DNA of 64,000 nt. Origin: Hippophae tibetana. Taxonomy: Eukaryota; Streptophyta; Magnoliopsida; Rosales; Elaeagnaceae. Every line of letters starts with the position of its first letter. Within the stretch, counting starts at the first letter, position 1. Of this stretch, positions 38,067 through 52,280 are shown in pieces. The notes under the pieces were generated by a model. The model worked only from the letters and a program-made list of their open reading frames with translations, was not told the DNA's origin and did no database searches. Both the position numbers and the translations under genes were made by a program. The stretch covers positions 71,284,449-71,348,448 of the forward strand of contig CM072810.1 of assembly GCA_037013495.1 (NCBI GenBank), given 5' to 3'.

Positions 38067-38984
38067 AGGCATTCCATAAAAAAACTCTTGCAAGAAAAGT
38101 AAAAAGAATGTTAAAAAATATTTTCATTAATTATACTAGTTCTTCCTCCATCAAAAGGTTGTTGTTTTCTTATACTAGCAACAAAACCCTAGGCGTAATG
38201 CAACCTTAGTGGGGATATTTAGTTATGAAATGTGCTTAATCAATCCGTAAATAATAAAAGCATAAAAATACGTATGATAAATAAGACAAATTAAATTCCA
38301 CAATTCAGTAGAAACAAAATCGGTAACATAAGAGGCTCATAATTAAATAAAACAGAACTAATTGCTTCCCCAATTAATCTTTTCATTTGATATTTCAAAT
38401 CTATCCCTTGTGAAGGATCATGAGAATCTTTGTATGATCTATAGAATATTTGTTGGATATTGAGACCGTTAGAATTTTTTTAAACACACTCTTGGTTAGC
38501 AACTAAATCGCTCTTATGGTGGCATTGAAAAAACCGGAAGTAAAAAAAACGGAATATATGCGACGAAAATTTTAAACTCTCGGTTGGTGATGTAAACGGT
38601 GTAATTTGGTTTCAAAAAAATATATTCTTAGGAATCCATGCTCTGATTATAGGAATCTTTACATGCTTTGATTTTATATATTATATTAAATGTTCCGTCA
38701 CCCGAGTCAAAAGTAATGGCCATGCAAAATTGGAATTGTGATTTAACAAATTTTCTTTTTTTAATATTGTAAACTGTAGAACCCATCTTCTTTTTCCCTA
38801 CAATTTGTTTTATGAAGAACAAAGATTGATTGAGCGTATAAATAAAGATCAAGACTAAGTGACGGATATTTAAAAAAGAAGTACGAAATTAAATCCACAC
38901 ACGAAATCAACATCAATAAGTCCGTAAAACCCCAACCTTTTGATGCCAAAAAATAATGATCACTCCCTTTGATGTGTCGTATCC
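38067..38984 (+). repeat. Single long unit, 918 bp
   Basis: Starts aggcattccataaaaaaac and carries the S-type 5' body (ccctaggcg, ggtaacataagagg) but has no 145-bp deletion. It ends with the long form (gcgtataaataaagatc). Its 3' half matches the next unit closely, including catgctttgatt and gccatgcaaaat. Confidence 0.85.
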
Positions 38985-39902
38985 AGGCATTCCATAAAAA
39001 AACTCTTGCAAGAAAAGTAAAAAGAATGTTAAAAAATATTTTCATTAATTATACTAGTTCTTCCTCCATCAAAAGGTTGTTGTTTTCTTATACTAGCAAC
39101 AAAACCCTAGGCGTAATGCAACCTTAGTGGGGATATTTAGTTATGAAATGTGCTTAATCAATCCGTAAATAATAAAAGCATAAAAATAGGTATGATAAAT
39201 AAGACAAATTAAATTCCACAATTCAGTAGAAACAAAATCGGTAACATAAGAGGCTCATAATTAAATAAAACAGAACTAATTGCTTCCCCAATTAATCTCT
39301 TCATTTGATATTTAAAATCTATCCCTTGGGAAGGATCATGAGAATCTTTGTATGATCTATAGAATATTTGTTGGATATTGAGACCGTTAGAATTTTTTTA
39401 AACACACTCTTGGTTAGCAACTAAATCGCTCTTATGGTGGCATTGAAAAAACCGGAAGTAAAAAAAACGGAATATATGCGACGAAAATTTTAAACTCTCG
39501 GTTGGTGATGTAAACGGTGTAATTTGGTTTCAAAAAAATATATTCTTAGGAATCCATGCTCTGATTATAGGAATCTTTACATGCTTTGATTTTATATATT
39601 ATATTAAATGTTCCGTCACCCGAGTCAAAAGTAATGGCCATGCAAAATTGGAATTGTGATTTAACAAATTTTCTTTTTTTAATATTGTAAACTGTAGAAC
39701 CCATCTTCTTTTTCCCTACAATTTGTTTTATGAAGAACAAAGATTGATTGAGCGTATAAATAAAGATCAAGACTAAGTGACGGATATTTAAAAAAGAAGT
39801 ACGAAATTAAATCCACACACGAAATCAACATCAATAAGTCCGTAAAACCCCAACCTTTTGATGCCAAAAAATAATGATCACTCCCTTTGATGTGTCGTAT
39901 CC
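38985..39902 (+). repeat. Single long unit, 918 bp, near-duplicate of its left neighbour
   Basis: The 3' half (about 39400-39902) repeats the preceding unit at an offset of 918 bp with no difference I could find. The 5' half instead carries ataggtatg, tttaaaatctatccc and cccttgggaagg, marks of the S units at 33903 and 35597. This is either a copy with a converted 5' half or a crossover product. Confidence 0.85.
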
Positions 39903-41739
39903 AGGCATTCCATAAAAAAACTCTTGCAAGAAAAGTAAAAAGAATGTTAAAAAATATTTTCATTAATTATACTAGTTCTTCCTCCATCAAAAGGTTGTTG
40001 TTTTCTTATACTAGCAACAAAACCCTAGACGTAATGCAACCTTAGTGGGGATATTTAGTTGTGAAATGTACTTAATCAATCCGTAAATAATAAAAGGATA
40101 AAAATATGTATGATAAATAAGACAAATTAAATTCCAAAATTCAGTAGAAACAAAATCGCTAAACATAAGAAGCTCATAATTAAATAAAACAAAACTAATT
40201 GCTTCCCTAATTAATATTTCCATTTGATATTCCAAATCTATCCCTTGTGAAGGATCATGAGAATCTTTGTATTATCTATGGAATATTTGTTGGATATTGA
40301 GACCTTTAGAATTTTTTTAAACACACTCTTGGTTAGCAACTAAATCGCTCTTATGGTGGCATTGAAAAAACCGGAAGTAAAAAAAAACGGAATATATGCG
40401 ACGAAAATTTTAAACTCCCGGTAGGTGATGTAAACGGTGTAATTTGGTTTCAAAAAAATATATTCTAAGGAATCCATATTCTGATTATGGGAATCTTTAC
40501 ATGCATCGATTTTATATATTATATTAAAAGTTCCGTCACCCGAGTCAAAAGTAATGGCCGTGTAAAATTGGAATTGTGATTTAACAAATTTTCTTTTTTT
40601 AATATTGTAAACTGTAGAACCCATCTTCTTTTTCCCTACAATTTGTTTTATGAAGAACAAAGATTGATTGAGCATAGAAATAAAGATCAAGACTAAGAGA
40701 TGGATATTTAAAAAAGAAGTACGAAATTAAATCCACACACGAAATCAACATCAATAAGTCCGTAAAACCCCAACCTTTTGATGCCAAAAAATAATGATCA
40801 CTCCCTTTGATGTGTCAAATCCAGGCATTCCACAAAAAAACTCTTGCAAGAAAAGTAAAAAGAATGTTAAAAAATATTTTCATTAATTATACTAGTTCTT
40901 CCTACATCAAAAGGTTGTTGTTTTCTTATACTAGCAACAAAATCCTAGACGTAATGCAACCTTAGTGGGGATATTTAGTTGTGAAATGTGCTTAATCAAT
41001 CCGTAAATAATAAAAGCATAAAAGTACGTATGATAAATAAGACAAATTAAATTCCACAATTCAGTAGAAACAAAATCGTTAAGATAAGAGGCTCATAATT
41101 AAATAAAACAGAACTAATTGCTTCCCCAATTAATCTTTTCATTTGATATTTCAAATCTATCCCTTGTGAAGGATCATGAGAATCTTTGTATGATCTATAG
41201 AATATTTGTTGGATATTGAGACCGTCAGAATTTTTTTAAACACACTCTTGGTAAGCAACTAAATCGCTCTTATGGTGGCATTGAAAAAACCGGAAGTAAA
41301 AAAACAGAATATATGCGACGAAAATTTTAAACTCTCGGTAGGTGATGTAAACGGTGTAATTTGGTTTCAAAAAAATATATTCTAAGGAATCCATGCTCTG
41401 ATTATGGGAATCTTTACATGCATCGATTTTATATATTATATTAAAAGTTCCGTCACCCGAGTCAAAAGTAATGGCCGTGTAAAATTGGAATTGTGATTTA
41501 ACAAATTTTCTTTTTTTAATATTGTAAACTGTAGAACCCATCTTCTTTTTCCCTACAATTTGTTTTATGAAGAACAAAGATTGATTGAGCATAGAAATAA
41601 AGATCAAGACTAAGAGACGGATATTTAAAAAAGAAGTACGAAATTAAATCCACACACGAAATCAACATCAATAAGTCCGTAAAACCCCAACCTTTTGATG
41701 CCAAAAAATAATGATCACTCCCTTTGATGTGTCGTATCC
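39903..41739 (+). repeat. Two related long units (920 and 917 bp)
   Basis: Units 39903-40822 and 40823-41739 share tacatgcatcgatttt (about 40498 and 41414) and tataaaatcgat context seen nowhere else in the window. The first has an L-type middle (ataaaaggataaaaatatg) behind an S-type start. The second has the S/H-type middle with cgttaagataagagg, and a shorter A run at about 41297. Confidence 0.84.
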
Positions 41740-42659
41740 AGGCATTCCATAAAAAAACTCTTGCAAGAAAAGTAAAAAGAATGTTAAAAAATATTTTCAT
41801 TAATTATACTAGGTCTTCCTCCATCAAAAGGTTGTTGTTTTCTTATACTAGCAACAAAACCCTAGACGTAATGCAACCTTAGTGGGGATATTTAGTTGTG
41901 AAATGTACTTAATCAATCCGTAAATAATAAAAGCATAAAAATACGTATGATAAATAAGACAAATTAAATTCCAAAATTCAGTAGAAACAAAATCGCTAAA
42001 CATAAGAAGCTCATAATTAAATAAAACAAAACTAATTGCTTCCCTAATTAATATTTCCATTTGATATTCCAAATCTATCCCTTGTGAAGGATCATGAGAA
42101 TCTTTGTATGATCCATAGAATATTTGTTAGATATTGAGAACTTTAGAATTTTTTTAAACACACTCTTGGTTAGCAACTCAATCGCTCTTATGGTGGCATT
42201 GAAAAAACCAAAAGTAAAAAAAAACGGAATATGTGCGACGAAAATTTTAAACTCTCGGTAGGTGTTGTAAACGGTGTAAATTGGTTTCAAAAAAATATAT
42301 TATTAAGAATCCATGCTCTTATTATAGGAATCTTTACATGCTTCGATTTTATATATTATATTAAAAGATCCGTCACCCGAGTCAAAAGTAATGGCCATGT
42401 AAAATTGGAATTGTGATTTAACAAATTTTCTTTTTTTAATATTGTAAACTGTAGAACCCATCTTCTTTTTCCCTACAATTTGTTTTATGAAGAACAAACA
42501 TTGATTGAGCGTATAAATAAAGATCAAGACTAAGAGACGGATATTTAAAAAAGAAGTACGAAATTAAATCCACACACGAAATCAACATCAATAAGTCCGT
42601 AAAACCCCAACCTTTTGATGCCAAAAAATAATGATCACTCCCTTTGATGTGTCGTATCC
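41740..42659 (+). repeat. Hybrid long unit (H4-like 5', H3-like 3'), 920 bp
   Basis: The 5' and middle parts follow the H4 type (gctaaacataagaagc, gtaaattggtttc, attattaagaatcc). After about 42365 it follows the H3 type (cacccgagtc, ggccatgtaaaa, ccctacaatttg, gcgtataaataaag), so it escapes the short-unit deletion. Three private variants, gatccatagaat, ggtgttgtaa and gctcttattatagg, link it to the unit at 62063, 20.3 kb away. Confidence 0.85.
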
Positions 42660-45600
42660 AGGCATTCCATAAAAAAACTCTTGCAAGAAAAGTAAAAAGA
42701 ATGTTAAAAAATATTTTCATTAATTGTACTAGTTCTTCCTACATCAAAAGGTTGTTGTTTTCTTATAATAGCAACAAAACCCTAGACGTAATGCAAACTT
42801 AATGGGGATATTTAGTTGTGACATGTGCTTAATCAATTCGTAAATAATAAAAGGATAAAAATATGTATGATAAATAAGACAAATTAAATTCCAAAATTCA
42901 GTAGAAACAAAATCGCTAAACATAAGAAGCTCATAATTAAATAAAACAAAACTAATTGCTTCCCTAATTAATATTTCCATTTGATATTCCAAATCTATCC
43001 CTTGTGAAGGATCATGAGTATCTTTGTATTATCTATGGAATATTTGTTGGATATTGAGACCGTTAGAATTTTTTTAAACACACTCTTGGTTAGCAACTAA
43101 ATCACTCTTATGGTGGCATTGAAAAAACCGGAAGTAAAAAAAACGGAATATATGCGACGAAAATTTTAAACTCTCGGTTGGTGATGTAAACGGTGTAATT
43201 TAGTTTCAAAAAAATATATTCTTAGGAATCCATGCTCTGATTATAGGAATCTTTACATGCTTCGATTTTATATATTATATTAAAAGTTCCGTCACCCGAG
43301 TCAAAAGTAATGGCCATGTAAAATTGGAATTGTGATTTAACAAATTTTCTTTTTTTAATATTGTAAACTGTAGAACCCATCTTCTTTTTCCCTACAATTT
43401 GTTTTATGAAGAACAAAGATTGATTGAGCGTATAAATAAAGATCAAGACTAAGAGACGGATATTTAAAAAAGAAGTACGAAATTAAATCCACACACGAAA
43501 TCAACATCAATAAGTCCGTAAAACCCCAACCTTTTGATGCCAAAAAATAATGATCACTCCCTTTGATGTGTCGTATCCAGGCATTCCATAAAAAAACTCT
43601 TGCAAGAAAAGTAAAAAGAATGTTAAAAAATATTTTCATTAATTGTACTAGTTCTTCCTACATCAAAAGGTTGTTGTTTTCTTATACTAGCAACAAAACC
43701 CTAGACGTAATGCAACCTTAGTGGGGATATTTAGTTGTGAAATGTGCTTAATCAATCCGTAAATAATAAAAGCATAAAAATACGTATGATAAATAAGACA
43801 AATTAAATTCCACAATTCAGTAGAAACAAAATCGGTAACATAAGAGGCTCATAATTAAATAAAACAGAACTAATTGCTTCCCCAATTAATCTTTTCATTT
43901 GATATTTCAAATCTATCCCTTGTGAAGGATCATGAGAATCTTTGTATGATCTATAGAATATTTTTTGGATATTGAGACCGTCAGAATTTTTTTAAACACA
44001 CTCTTGGTTAGCAACTAAATCGCTCTTATGGTGGCATTGAAAAAACCGGAAGTAAAAAAAAACGGAATATATGCGACGAAAATTTTAAACTCTCGGTAGG
44101 TGATGTAAACGGTGTAATTTGGGTTCAAAAAAATATATTCTAAGGAATCCATGCTCTGATTATGGGAATCTTTACATGCTTCGATTTTATATCTTATATT
44201 AAAAGTTCCGTCACCCGAGTCAAAAGTAATGGCCGTGTAAAATTGGAATTGTGATTTAACAAATTTTCTTTTTTTAATATTGTAAACTGTAGAACCCATC
44301 TTCTTTTTCCCTACAATTTGTTTTATGAAGAACAAAGATTGATTGAGCATAGAAATAAAGATCAAGACTAAGAGACGGATATTTAAAAAAGAAGTACGAA
44401 ATTAAATCCATACACGAAATCAACATCAATAAGTCCCTAAAACCCCAACCTTTTGATGCCAAAAAATAATGATCACTCCCTTTGATGTGTCGAATCCAGG
44501 CATTCCATAAAAAAACTCTTGCAAGAAAAGTAAAAAGAATGTTAAAAAATATTTTCATTAATTATACTAGTTCTTCCTACATCAAAAGGTTGTTGTTTTC
44601 TTATACTAGCAACAAAACCCTAGACGTAATGCAACCTTAGTGGGGATATTTAGTTGTGAAATGTGCTTAATCAATCCGTAAATAATAAAAGCATAAAAAT
44701 ACGTATGATAAATAAGACAAATTAAATTCCACAATTCAGTAGAAACAAAATCGGTAACATAAGAGGCTCATAATTAAATAAAACAGAACTAATTGCTTCC
44801 CCAATTAATCTTTTCATTTGATATTTCAAATCTATCCCTTGTGAAGGATCATGAGAATCTTTGTATGATCTATAGAATATTTGTTGGATATTGAGACCGT
44901 TAGAATTTTTTTAAACACACTCTTGGTTAGCAACTAAATCGCTCTTATGGTGGCATTGAAAAAACCGGAAGTAAAAAAAACGGAATATATGCGACGAAAA
45001 TTTTAAACTCTCGGTTGGTGATGTAAACGGTGTAATTTGGTTTCAAAAAAATATATTCTTAGGAATCCATGCTCTGATTATAGGAATCTTTACATGCTTC
45101 GATTTTATATATTATATTAAAAGTTCGGTCACCCGAGTCAAAAGTAATGGCCATGTAAAATTGGAATTGTGATTTAACAAATTTTCTTTTTTTAATATTG
45201 TAAACTGTAGAACCCATCTTCTTTTTCCCTACAATTTGTTTTATGAAGAACAAAGATTGATTGAGCGTATAAATAAAGATCAAGACTAAGAGACGGATAT
45301 TTAAAAAAGAAGTACGAAATTAAATCCACACACGAAATCAACATCAATAAGTCCCTAAAACCCCAACCTTTTGATGCCAAAAAATAATGATCACTCCCTT
45401 TGATGTGTCGTATCCAGGCATTCCATAAAAAAACTTTGCAAGAAAAGTAAAAAGAATGTTAAAAAATATTTTCATTAATTATACTAGTTCTTCCTCCATC
45501 AAAAGGTTGTTGTTTTCTTATACTAGCAACAAAACCCTAGACGTAATGCAACCTTAGTGGGGATATTTAGTTGTGACATGTGCTTAATCAATCCGTAAAT

Positions 45601-46173
45601 AATAAAAGCATAAAAATACGTATGATAAATAAGACAAATTAAATTCCAAAATTCAGTAGAAACAAAATCGCTAAACATAAGAAGCTCATAATTAAATAAA
45701 ACAGAACTAATTGCTTCCCTAATTAAAATTTCCATTTGATATTCCAAATCTATCCCTTGTGAAGGATCATGAGAATCTTTGTATGATCTATAGAATATTT
45801 GTTAGATATTGAGAACTTTAGAATTTTTTTAAACACACTCTTGGTTAGTAACTCAATCGCTCTTATGGTGGCATTGAAAAAAACGGAATATGTGCGACGA
45901 AAATTTTAAACTCTCGGTAGGTGATGTAAACGGTGTAAATTGGTTTCAAAAAAATATATTATTAAGAATCCATGCTCTGATTATAGGAATCTTTACATGC
46001 TTCGATTTTATATATTATATTAAAAGTTCCGTCACCCCAGTCAAAAGTAATGGCCGTGTAAAATTGGAATTTTGATTTAACAAATGTTCTTTTTTTAATA
46101 TTGTAAACAGTAGAACCCATCTTCTTTTTCATTAAAATTAGTTTTATGAAGAACAAAGATTGATTGAGCGTAC
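42660..46173 (+). repeat. Four-unit HOR H1-H2-H3-H4, copy 1, 3514 bp
   Basis: Units 42660-43578 (H1, 919), 43579-44497 (H2, 919), 44498-45415 (H3, 918) and 45416-46173 (H4 short, 758). H1 has the L-like body (ataaaaggataaaaatatg). H2 reads attttttggatattg and gaccgtcag. H3 reads gaccgttag and cggttggtgatg. H4 has the 145-bp deletion plus a further 15-bp deletion (gaaaaaaacggaat). This copy is the most diverged: its H1 starts with a long-type junction and it has private changes such as tatatcttatatt (44191) and aattaaaatttcc (45720). Confidence 0.92.
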
Positions 46174-49100
46174 AATCATTCCATCAAGAACACTTGGAAG
46201 AAAAGTACAAAGCTTGGTAAAAAATAATTTCATTAATTATACTCGTTCTTCCTACATAAAAATGTTGTTGTTTTCTTATACTAGCAACAAAACCCTAGAC
46301 GTAATGCAAACTTAATGGGGATATTTAGTTGTGACATGTGCTTAATCAATCCGTAAATAATAAAAGGATAAAAATATGTATGTTAAATAAGACAAATTAA
46401 ATTCCAAAATTCAGTAGAAACAAAATCGCTAAACATAAGAAGCTCATAATTAAATAAAACAAAACTAATTGCTTCCCTAATTAATATTTCCATTTGATAT
46501 TCCAAATCTATCCCTTGTGAAGGATCATGAGTATCTTTGTATTATCTATGGAATATTTGTTGGATATTGAGACCTTTAGAATTTTTTTAAACACACTCTT
46601 GGTTAGCAACTAAATCGCTCTTATGGTGGCATTGAAAAAACCGGAAGTAAAAAAAACGGAATATATGCGACGAAAATTTTAAACTCTCGGTTGGTGATGT
46701 AAACGGTGTAATTTGGTTTCAAAAAAATATATTCTTAGGAATCCATGCTCTGATTATAGGAATCTTTACATGCTTCGATTTTATATATTATATTAAAAGT
46801 TCCGTCACCCGAGTCAAAAGTAATGGCCATGTAAAATTGGAATTGTGATTTAACAAATTTTCTTTTTTTAATATTGTAAACTGTAGAACCCATCTTCTTT
46901 TTCCCTACAATTTGTTTTATGAAGAACAAAGATTGATTGAGCGTATAAATAAAGATCAAGACTAAGAGACGGATATTTAAAAAAGAAGTACGAAATTAAA
47001 TCCACACACGAAATCAACATCAATAAGTCCGTAAAACCCCAACCTTTTGATGCCAAAAAATAATGATCACTCCCTTTGATGTGTCGTATCCAGGCATTCC
47101 ATAAAAAAACTCTTGCAAGAAAAGTAAAAAGAATGTTAAAAAATATTTTCATTAATTGTACTAGTTCTTCCTACATCAAAAGGTTGTTGTTTTCTTATAC
47201 TAGCAACAAAACCCTAGACGTAATGCAACCTTAGTGGGGATATTTAGTTGTGAAATGTGCTTAATCAATCCGTAAATAATAAAAGCATAAAAATACGTAT
47301 GATAAATAAGACAAATTAAATTCCACAATTCAGTAGAAACAAAATCGGTAACATAAGAGGCTCATAATTAAATAAAACAGAACTAATTGCTTCCCCAATT
47401 AATCTTTTCATTTGATATTTCAAATCTATCCCTTGTGAAGGATCATGAGAATCTTTGTATGATCTATAGAATATTTTTTGGATATTGAGACCGTCAGAAT
47501 TTTTTTAAACACACTCTTGGTTAGCAACTAAATCGCTCTTATGGTGGCATTGAAAAAACCGGAAGTAAAAAAAAACGGAATATATGCGACGAAAATTTTA
47601 AACTCTCGGTAGGTGATGTAAACGGTGTAATTTGGTTTCAAAAAAATATATTCTAAGGAATCCATGCTCTGATTATGGGAATCTTTACATGCTTCGATTT
47701 TATATATTATATTAAAAGTTCCGTCACCCGAGTCAAAAGTAATGGCCGTGTAAAATTAGAATTGTGATTTAACAAATTTTCTTTTTTTAATATTGTAAAC
47801 TGTAGAACCCATCTTCTTTTTCCCTACAATTTGTTTTATGAAGAACAAAGATTGATTAAGCATAGAAATAAAGATCAAGACTAAGAGACGGATATTTAAA
47901 AAAGAAGTACGAAATTAAATCCATACACGAAATCAACATCAATAAGTCCCTAAAACCCCAACCTTTTGATGCCAAAAAATAATGATCACTCCCTTTGATG
48001 TGTCGAATCCAGGCATTCCATAAAAAAACTCTTGCAAGAAAAGTAAAAAGAATGTTAAAAAATATTTTCATTAATTATACTAGTTCTTCCTACATCAAAA
48101 GGTTGTTGTTTTCTTATACTAGCAACAAAACCCTAGACGTAATGCAACCTTAGTGGGGATATTTAGTTGTGAAATGTGCTTAATCAAACCGTAAATAATA
48201 AAAGCATAAAAATACGTATGATAAATAAGACAAATTAAATTCCACAATTCAGTAGAAACAAAATCGGTAACATAAGAGGCTCATAATTAAATAAAACAGA
48301 ACTAATTGCTTCCCCAATTAATCTTTTCATTTGATATTTCAAATCTATCCCTTGTGAAGGATCATGAGAATCTTTGTATGATCTATAGAATATTTGTTGG
48401 ATATTGAGACCGTTAGAATTTTTTTAAACACACTCTTGGTTAGCAACTAAATCGCTCTTATGGTGGCATTGAAAAAACCGGAAGTAAAAAAAACGGAATA
48501 TATGCGACGAAAATTTTAAACTCTCGGTTGGTGATGTAAACGGTGTAATTTGGTTTCAAAAAAATATATTCTTAGGAATCCATGCTCTGATTATAGGAAT
48601 CTTTACATGCTTCGAATTTATATATTATATTAAAAGTTCCGTCACCCGAGTCAAAAGTAATGGCCATGTAAAATTGGAATTGTGATTTTACAAATTTTCT
48701 TTTTTTAATATTGTAAACTGTAGAACCCATCTTCTTTTTCCCTACAATTTGTTTTATGAAGAACAAAGATTGATTGAGCGTATAAATAAAGATCAAGACT
48801 AAGAGACGGATATTTAAAAAAGAAGTACGAAATTAAATCCACACACGAAATCAACATCAATAAGTCCCTAAAACCCCAACCTTTTGATGCCAAAAAATAA
48901 TGATCACTCCCTTTGATGTGTCGTATCCAGGCATTCCATAAAAAAACTTTGCAAGAAAAGTAAAAAGAATGTTAAAAAATATTTTCATTAATTATACTAG
49001 TTCTTCCTCCATCAAAAGGTTGTTGTTTTCTTATACTAGCAACAAAACCCTAGACGTAATGCAACCTTAGTGGGGATATTTAGTTGTGACATGTGCTTAA

Positions 49101-49686
49101 TCAATCCGTAAATAATAAAAGCATAAAAATACGTATGATAAATAAGACAAATTAAATTCCAAAATTCAGTAGAAACAAAATCGCTAAACATAAGAAGCTC
49201 ATAATTAAATAAAACAGAACTAATTGCTTCCCTAATTAATATTTCCATTTGATATTCCAAATCTATCCCTTGTGAAGGATCATGAGAATCTTTGTATGAT
49301 CTATAGAATATTTGTTAGATATTGAGAACTTTAGAATTTTTTTAAACACACTCTTGGTTAGTAACTCAATCGCTCTTATGGTGGCATTGAAAAAAACGGA
49401 ATATGTGCGACGAAAATTTTAAACTCTCGGTAGGTGATGTAAACGGTGTAAATTGGTTTCAAAAAAATATATTATTAAGAATCCATGCTCTGATTATAGG
49501 AATCTTTACATGCTTCGATTTTATATATTATATTAAAAGTTCCGTCACCCCAGTCAAAAGTAATGGCCGTGTAAAATTGGAATTTTGATTTAACAAATGT
49601 TCTTTTTTTAATATTGTAAACAGTAGAACCCATCTTCTTTTTCATTAAAATTAGTTTTATGAAGAACAAAGATTGATTGAGCGTAC
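46174..49686 (+). repeat. Four-unit HOR H1-H2-H3-H4, copy 2, 3513 bp
   Basis: Units 46174-47091, 47092-48010, 48011-48928 and 48929-49686 (918, 919, 918, 758 bp). H1 carries gtatgttaaataag at about 46378, shared only with the next block's H1. H3 carries cttcgaatttatat at about 48610, shared with the blocks to the right. Confidence 0.93.
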
Positions 49687-52280
49687 AATCATTCCATCAA
49701 GAACACTTGGAAGAAAAGTACAAAGCTTGGTAAAAAATAATTTCATTAATTATACTCGTTCTTCCTACATAAAAATGTTGTTGTTTTCTTATACTAGCAA
49801 CAAAACCCTAGACGTAATGCAAACTTAATGGGGATATTTAGTTGTGACATGTGCTTAATCAATCCGTAAATAATAAAAGGATAAAAATATGTATGTTAAA
49901 TAAGACAAATTAAATTCCAAAATTCAGTAGAAACAAAATCGCTAAACATAAGAAGCTCATAATTAAATAAAACAAAACTAATTGCTTCCCTAATTAATAT
50001 TTCCATTTGATATTCCAAATCTATCCCTTGTGAAGGATCATGAGTATCTTTGTATTATCTATGGAATATTTGTTGGATATTGAGACCTTTAGAATTTTTT
50101 TAAACACACTCTTGGTTAGCAACTAAATCGCTCTTATGGTGGCATTGAAAAAACCGGAAGTAAAAAAAACGGAATATATGCGACGAAAATTTTAAACTCT
50201 CGGTTGGTGATGTAAACGGTGTAATTTGGTTTCAAAAAAATATATTCTTAGGAATCCATGCTCTGATTATAGGAATCTTTACATGCTTCGATTTTATATA
50301 TTATATTAAAAGTTCCGTCACCCGAGTCAAAAGTAATGGCCATGTAAAATTGGAATTGTGATTTAACAAATTTTCTTTTTTTAATATTGTAAACTGTAGA
50401 ACCCATCTTCTTTTTCCCTACAATTTGTTTTATGAAGAACAAAGATTGATTGAGCGTATAAATAAAGATCAAGACTAAGAGACGGATATTTAAAAAAGAA
50501 GTACGAAATTAAATCCACACACGAAATCAACATCAATAAGTCCGTAAAACCCCAACCTTTTGATGCCAAAAAATAATGATCACTCCCTTTGATGTGTCGT
50601 ATCCAGGCATTCCATAAAAAAACTCTTGCAAGAAAAGTAAAAAGAATGTTAAAAAATATTTTCATTAATTATACTAGTTCTTCCTACATCAAAAGGTTGT
50701 TGTTTTCTTATACTAGCAACAAAACCCTAGACGTAATGCAACCTTAGTGGGGATATTTAGTTGTGAAATGTGCTTAATCAATCCGTAAATAATAAAAGCA
50801 TAAAAATACGTATGATAAATAAGACAAATTAAATTCCACAATTCAGTAGAAACAAAATCGGTAACATAAGAGGCTCATAATTAAATAAAACAGAACTAAT
50901 TGCTTCCCCAATTAATCTTTTCATTTGATATTTCAAATCTATCCCTTGTGAAGGATCATGAGAATCTTTGTATGATCTATAGAATATTTTTTGGATATTG
51001 AGACCGTCAGAATTTTTTTAAACACACTCTTGGTTAGCAACTAAATCGCTCTTATGGTGGCATTGAAAAAACCGGAAGTAAAAAAAACGGAATATATGCG
51101 ACGAAAATTTTAAACTCTCGGTTGGTGATGTAAACGGTGTAATTTGGTTTCAAAAAAATATATTCTTAGGAATCCATGCTCTGATTATAGGAATCTTTAC
51201 ATGCTTCGAATTTATATATTATATTAAAAGTTCCGTCACCCGAGTCAAAAGTAATGGCCGTGTAAAATTGGAATTGTGATTTAACAAATTTTCTTTTTTT
51301 AATATTGTAAACTGTAGAACCCATCTTCTTTTTCCCTACAATTTGTTTTATGAAGAACAAAGATTGATTGAGCGTATAAATAAAGATCAAGACTAAGAGA
51401 CGGATATTTAAAAAAGAAGTACGAAATTAAATCCACACACGAAATCAACATCAATAAGTCCCTAAAACCCCAACCTTTTGATGCCAAAAAATAATGATCA
51501 CTCCCTTTGATGTGTCGTATCCAGGCATTCCATAAAAAAACTTTGCAAGAAAAGTAAAAAGAATGTTAAAAAATATTTTCATTAATTATACTAGTTCTTC
51601 CTCCATCAAAAGGTTGTTGTTTTCTTATACTAGCAACAAAACCCTAGACGTAATGCAACCTTAGTGGGGATATTTAGTTGTGACATGTGCTTAATCAATC
51701 CGTAAATAATAAAAGCATAAAAATACGTATGATAAATAAGACAAATTAAATTCCAAAATTCAGTAGAAACAAAATCGCTAAACATAAGAAGCTCATAATT
51801 AAATAAAACAGAACTAATTGCTTCCCTAATTAATATTTCCATTTGATATTCCAAATCTATCCCTTGTGAAGGATCATGAGAATCTTTGTATGATCTATAG
51901 AATATTTGTTAGATATTGAGAACTTTAGAATTTTTTTAAACACACTCTTGGTTAGTAACTCAATCGCTCTTATGGTGGCATTGAAAAAAACGGAATATGT
52001 GCGACGAAAATTTTAAACTCTCGGTAGGTGATGTAAACGGTGTAAATTGGTTTCAAAAAAATATATTATTAAGAATCCATGCTCTGATTATAGGAATCTT
52101 TACATGCTTCGATTTTATATATTATATTAAAAGTTCCGTCACCCCAGTCAAAAGTAATGGCCGTGTAAAATTGGAATTTTGATTTAACAAATGTTCTTTT
52201 TTTAATATTGTAAACAGTAGAACCCATCTTCTTTTTCATTAAAATTAGTTTTATGAAGAACAAAGATTGATTGAGCGTAC
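49687..52280 (+). repeat. Three-unit HOR derivative with H2/H3 hybrid, 2594 bp
   Basis: Units 49687-50604 (H1), 50605-51522 (hybrid) and 51523-52280 (H4 short). The hybrid has the H2 words attttttggatattg and gaccgtcag at about 50986-51008, then the H3 words cggttggtgatg (51119) and cttcgaatttat (51204). The switch lies within about 110 bp, and exactly one unit (919 bp) is missing compared with the four-unit block. Confidence 0.93.
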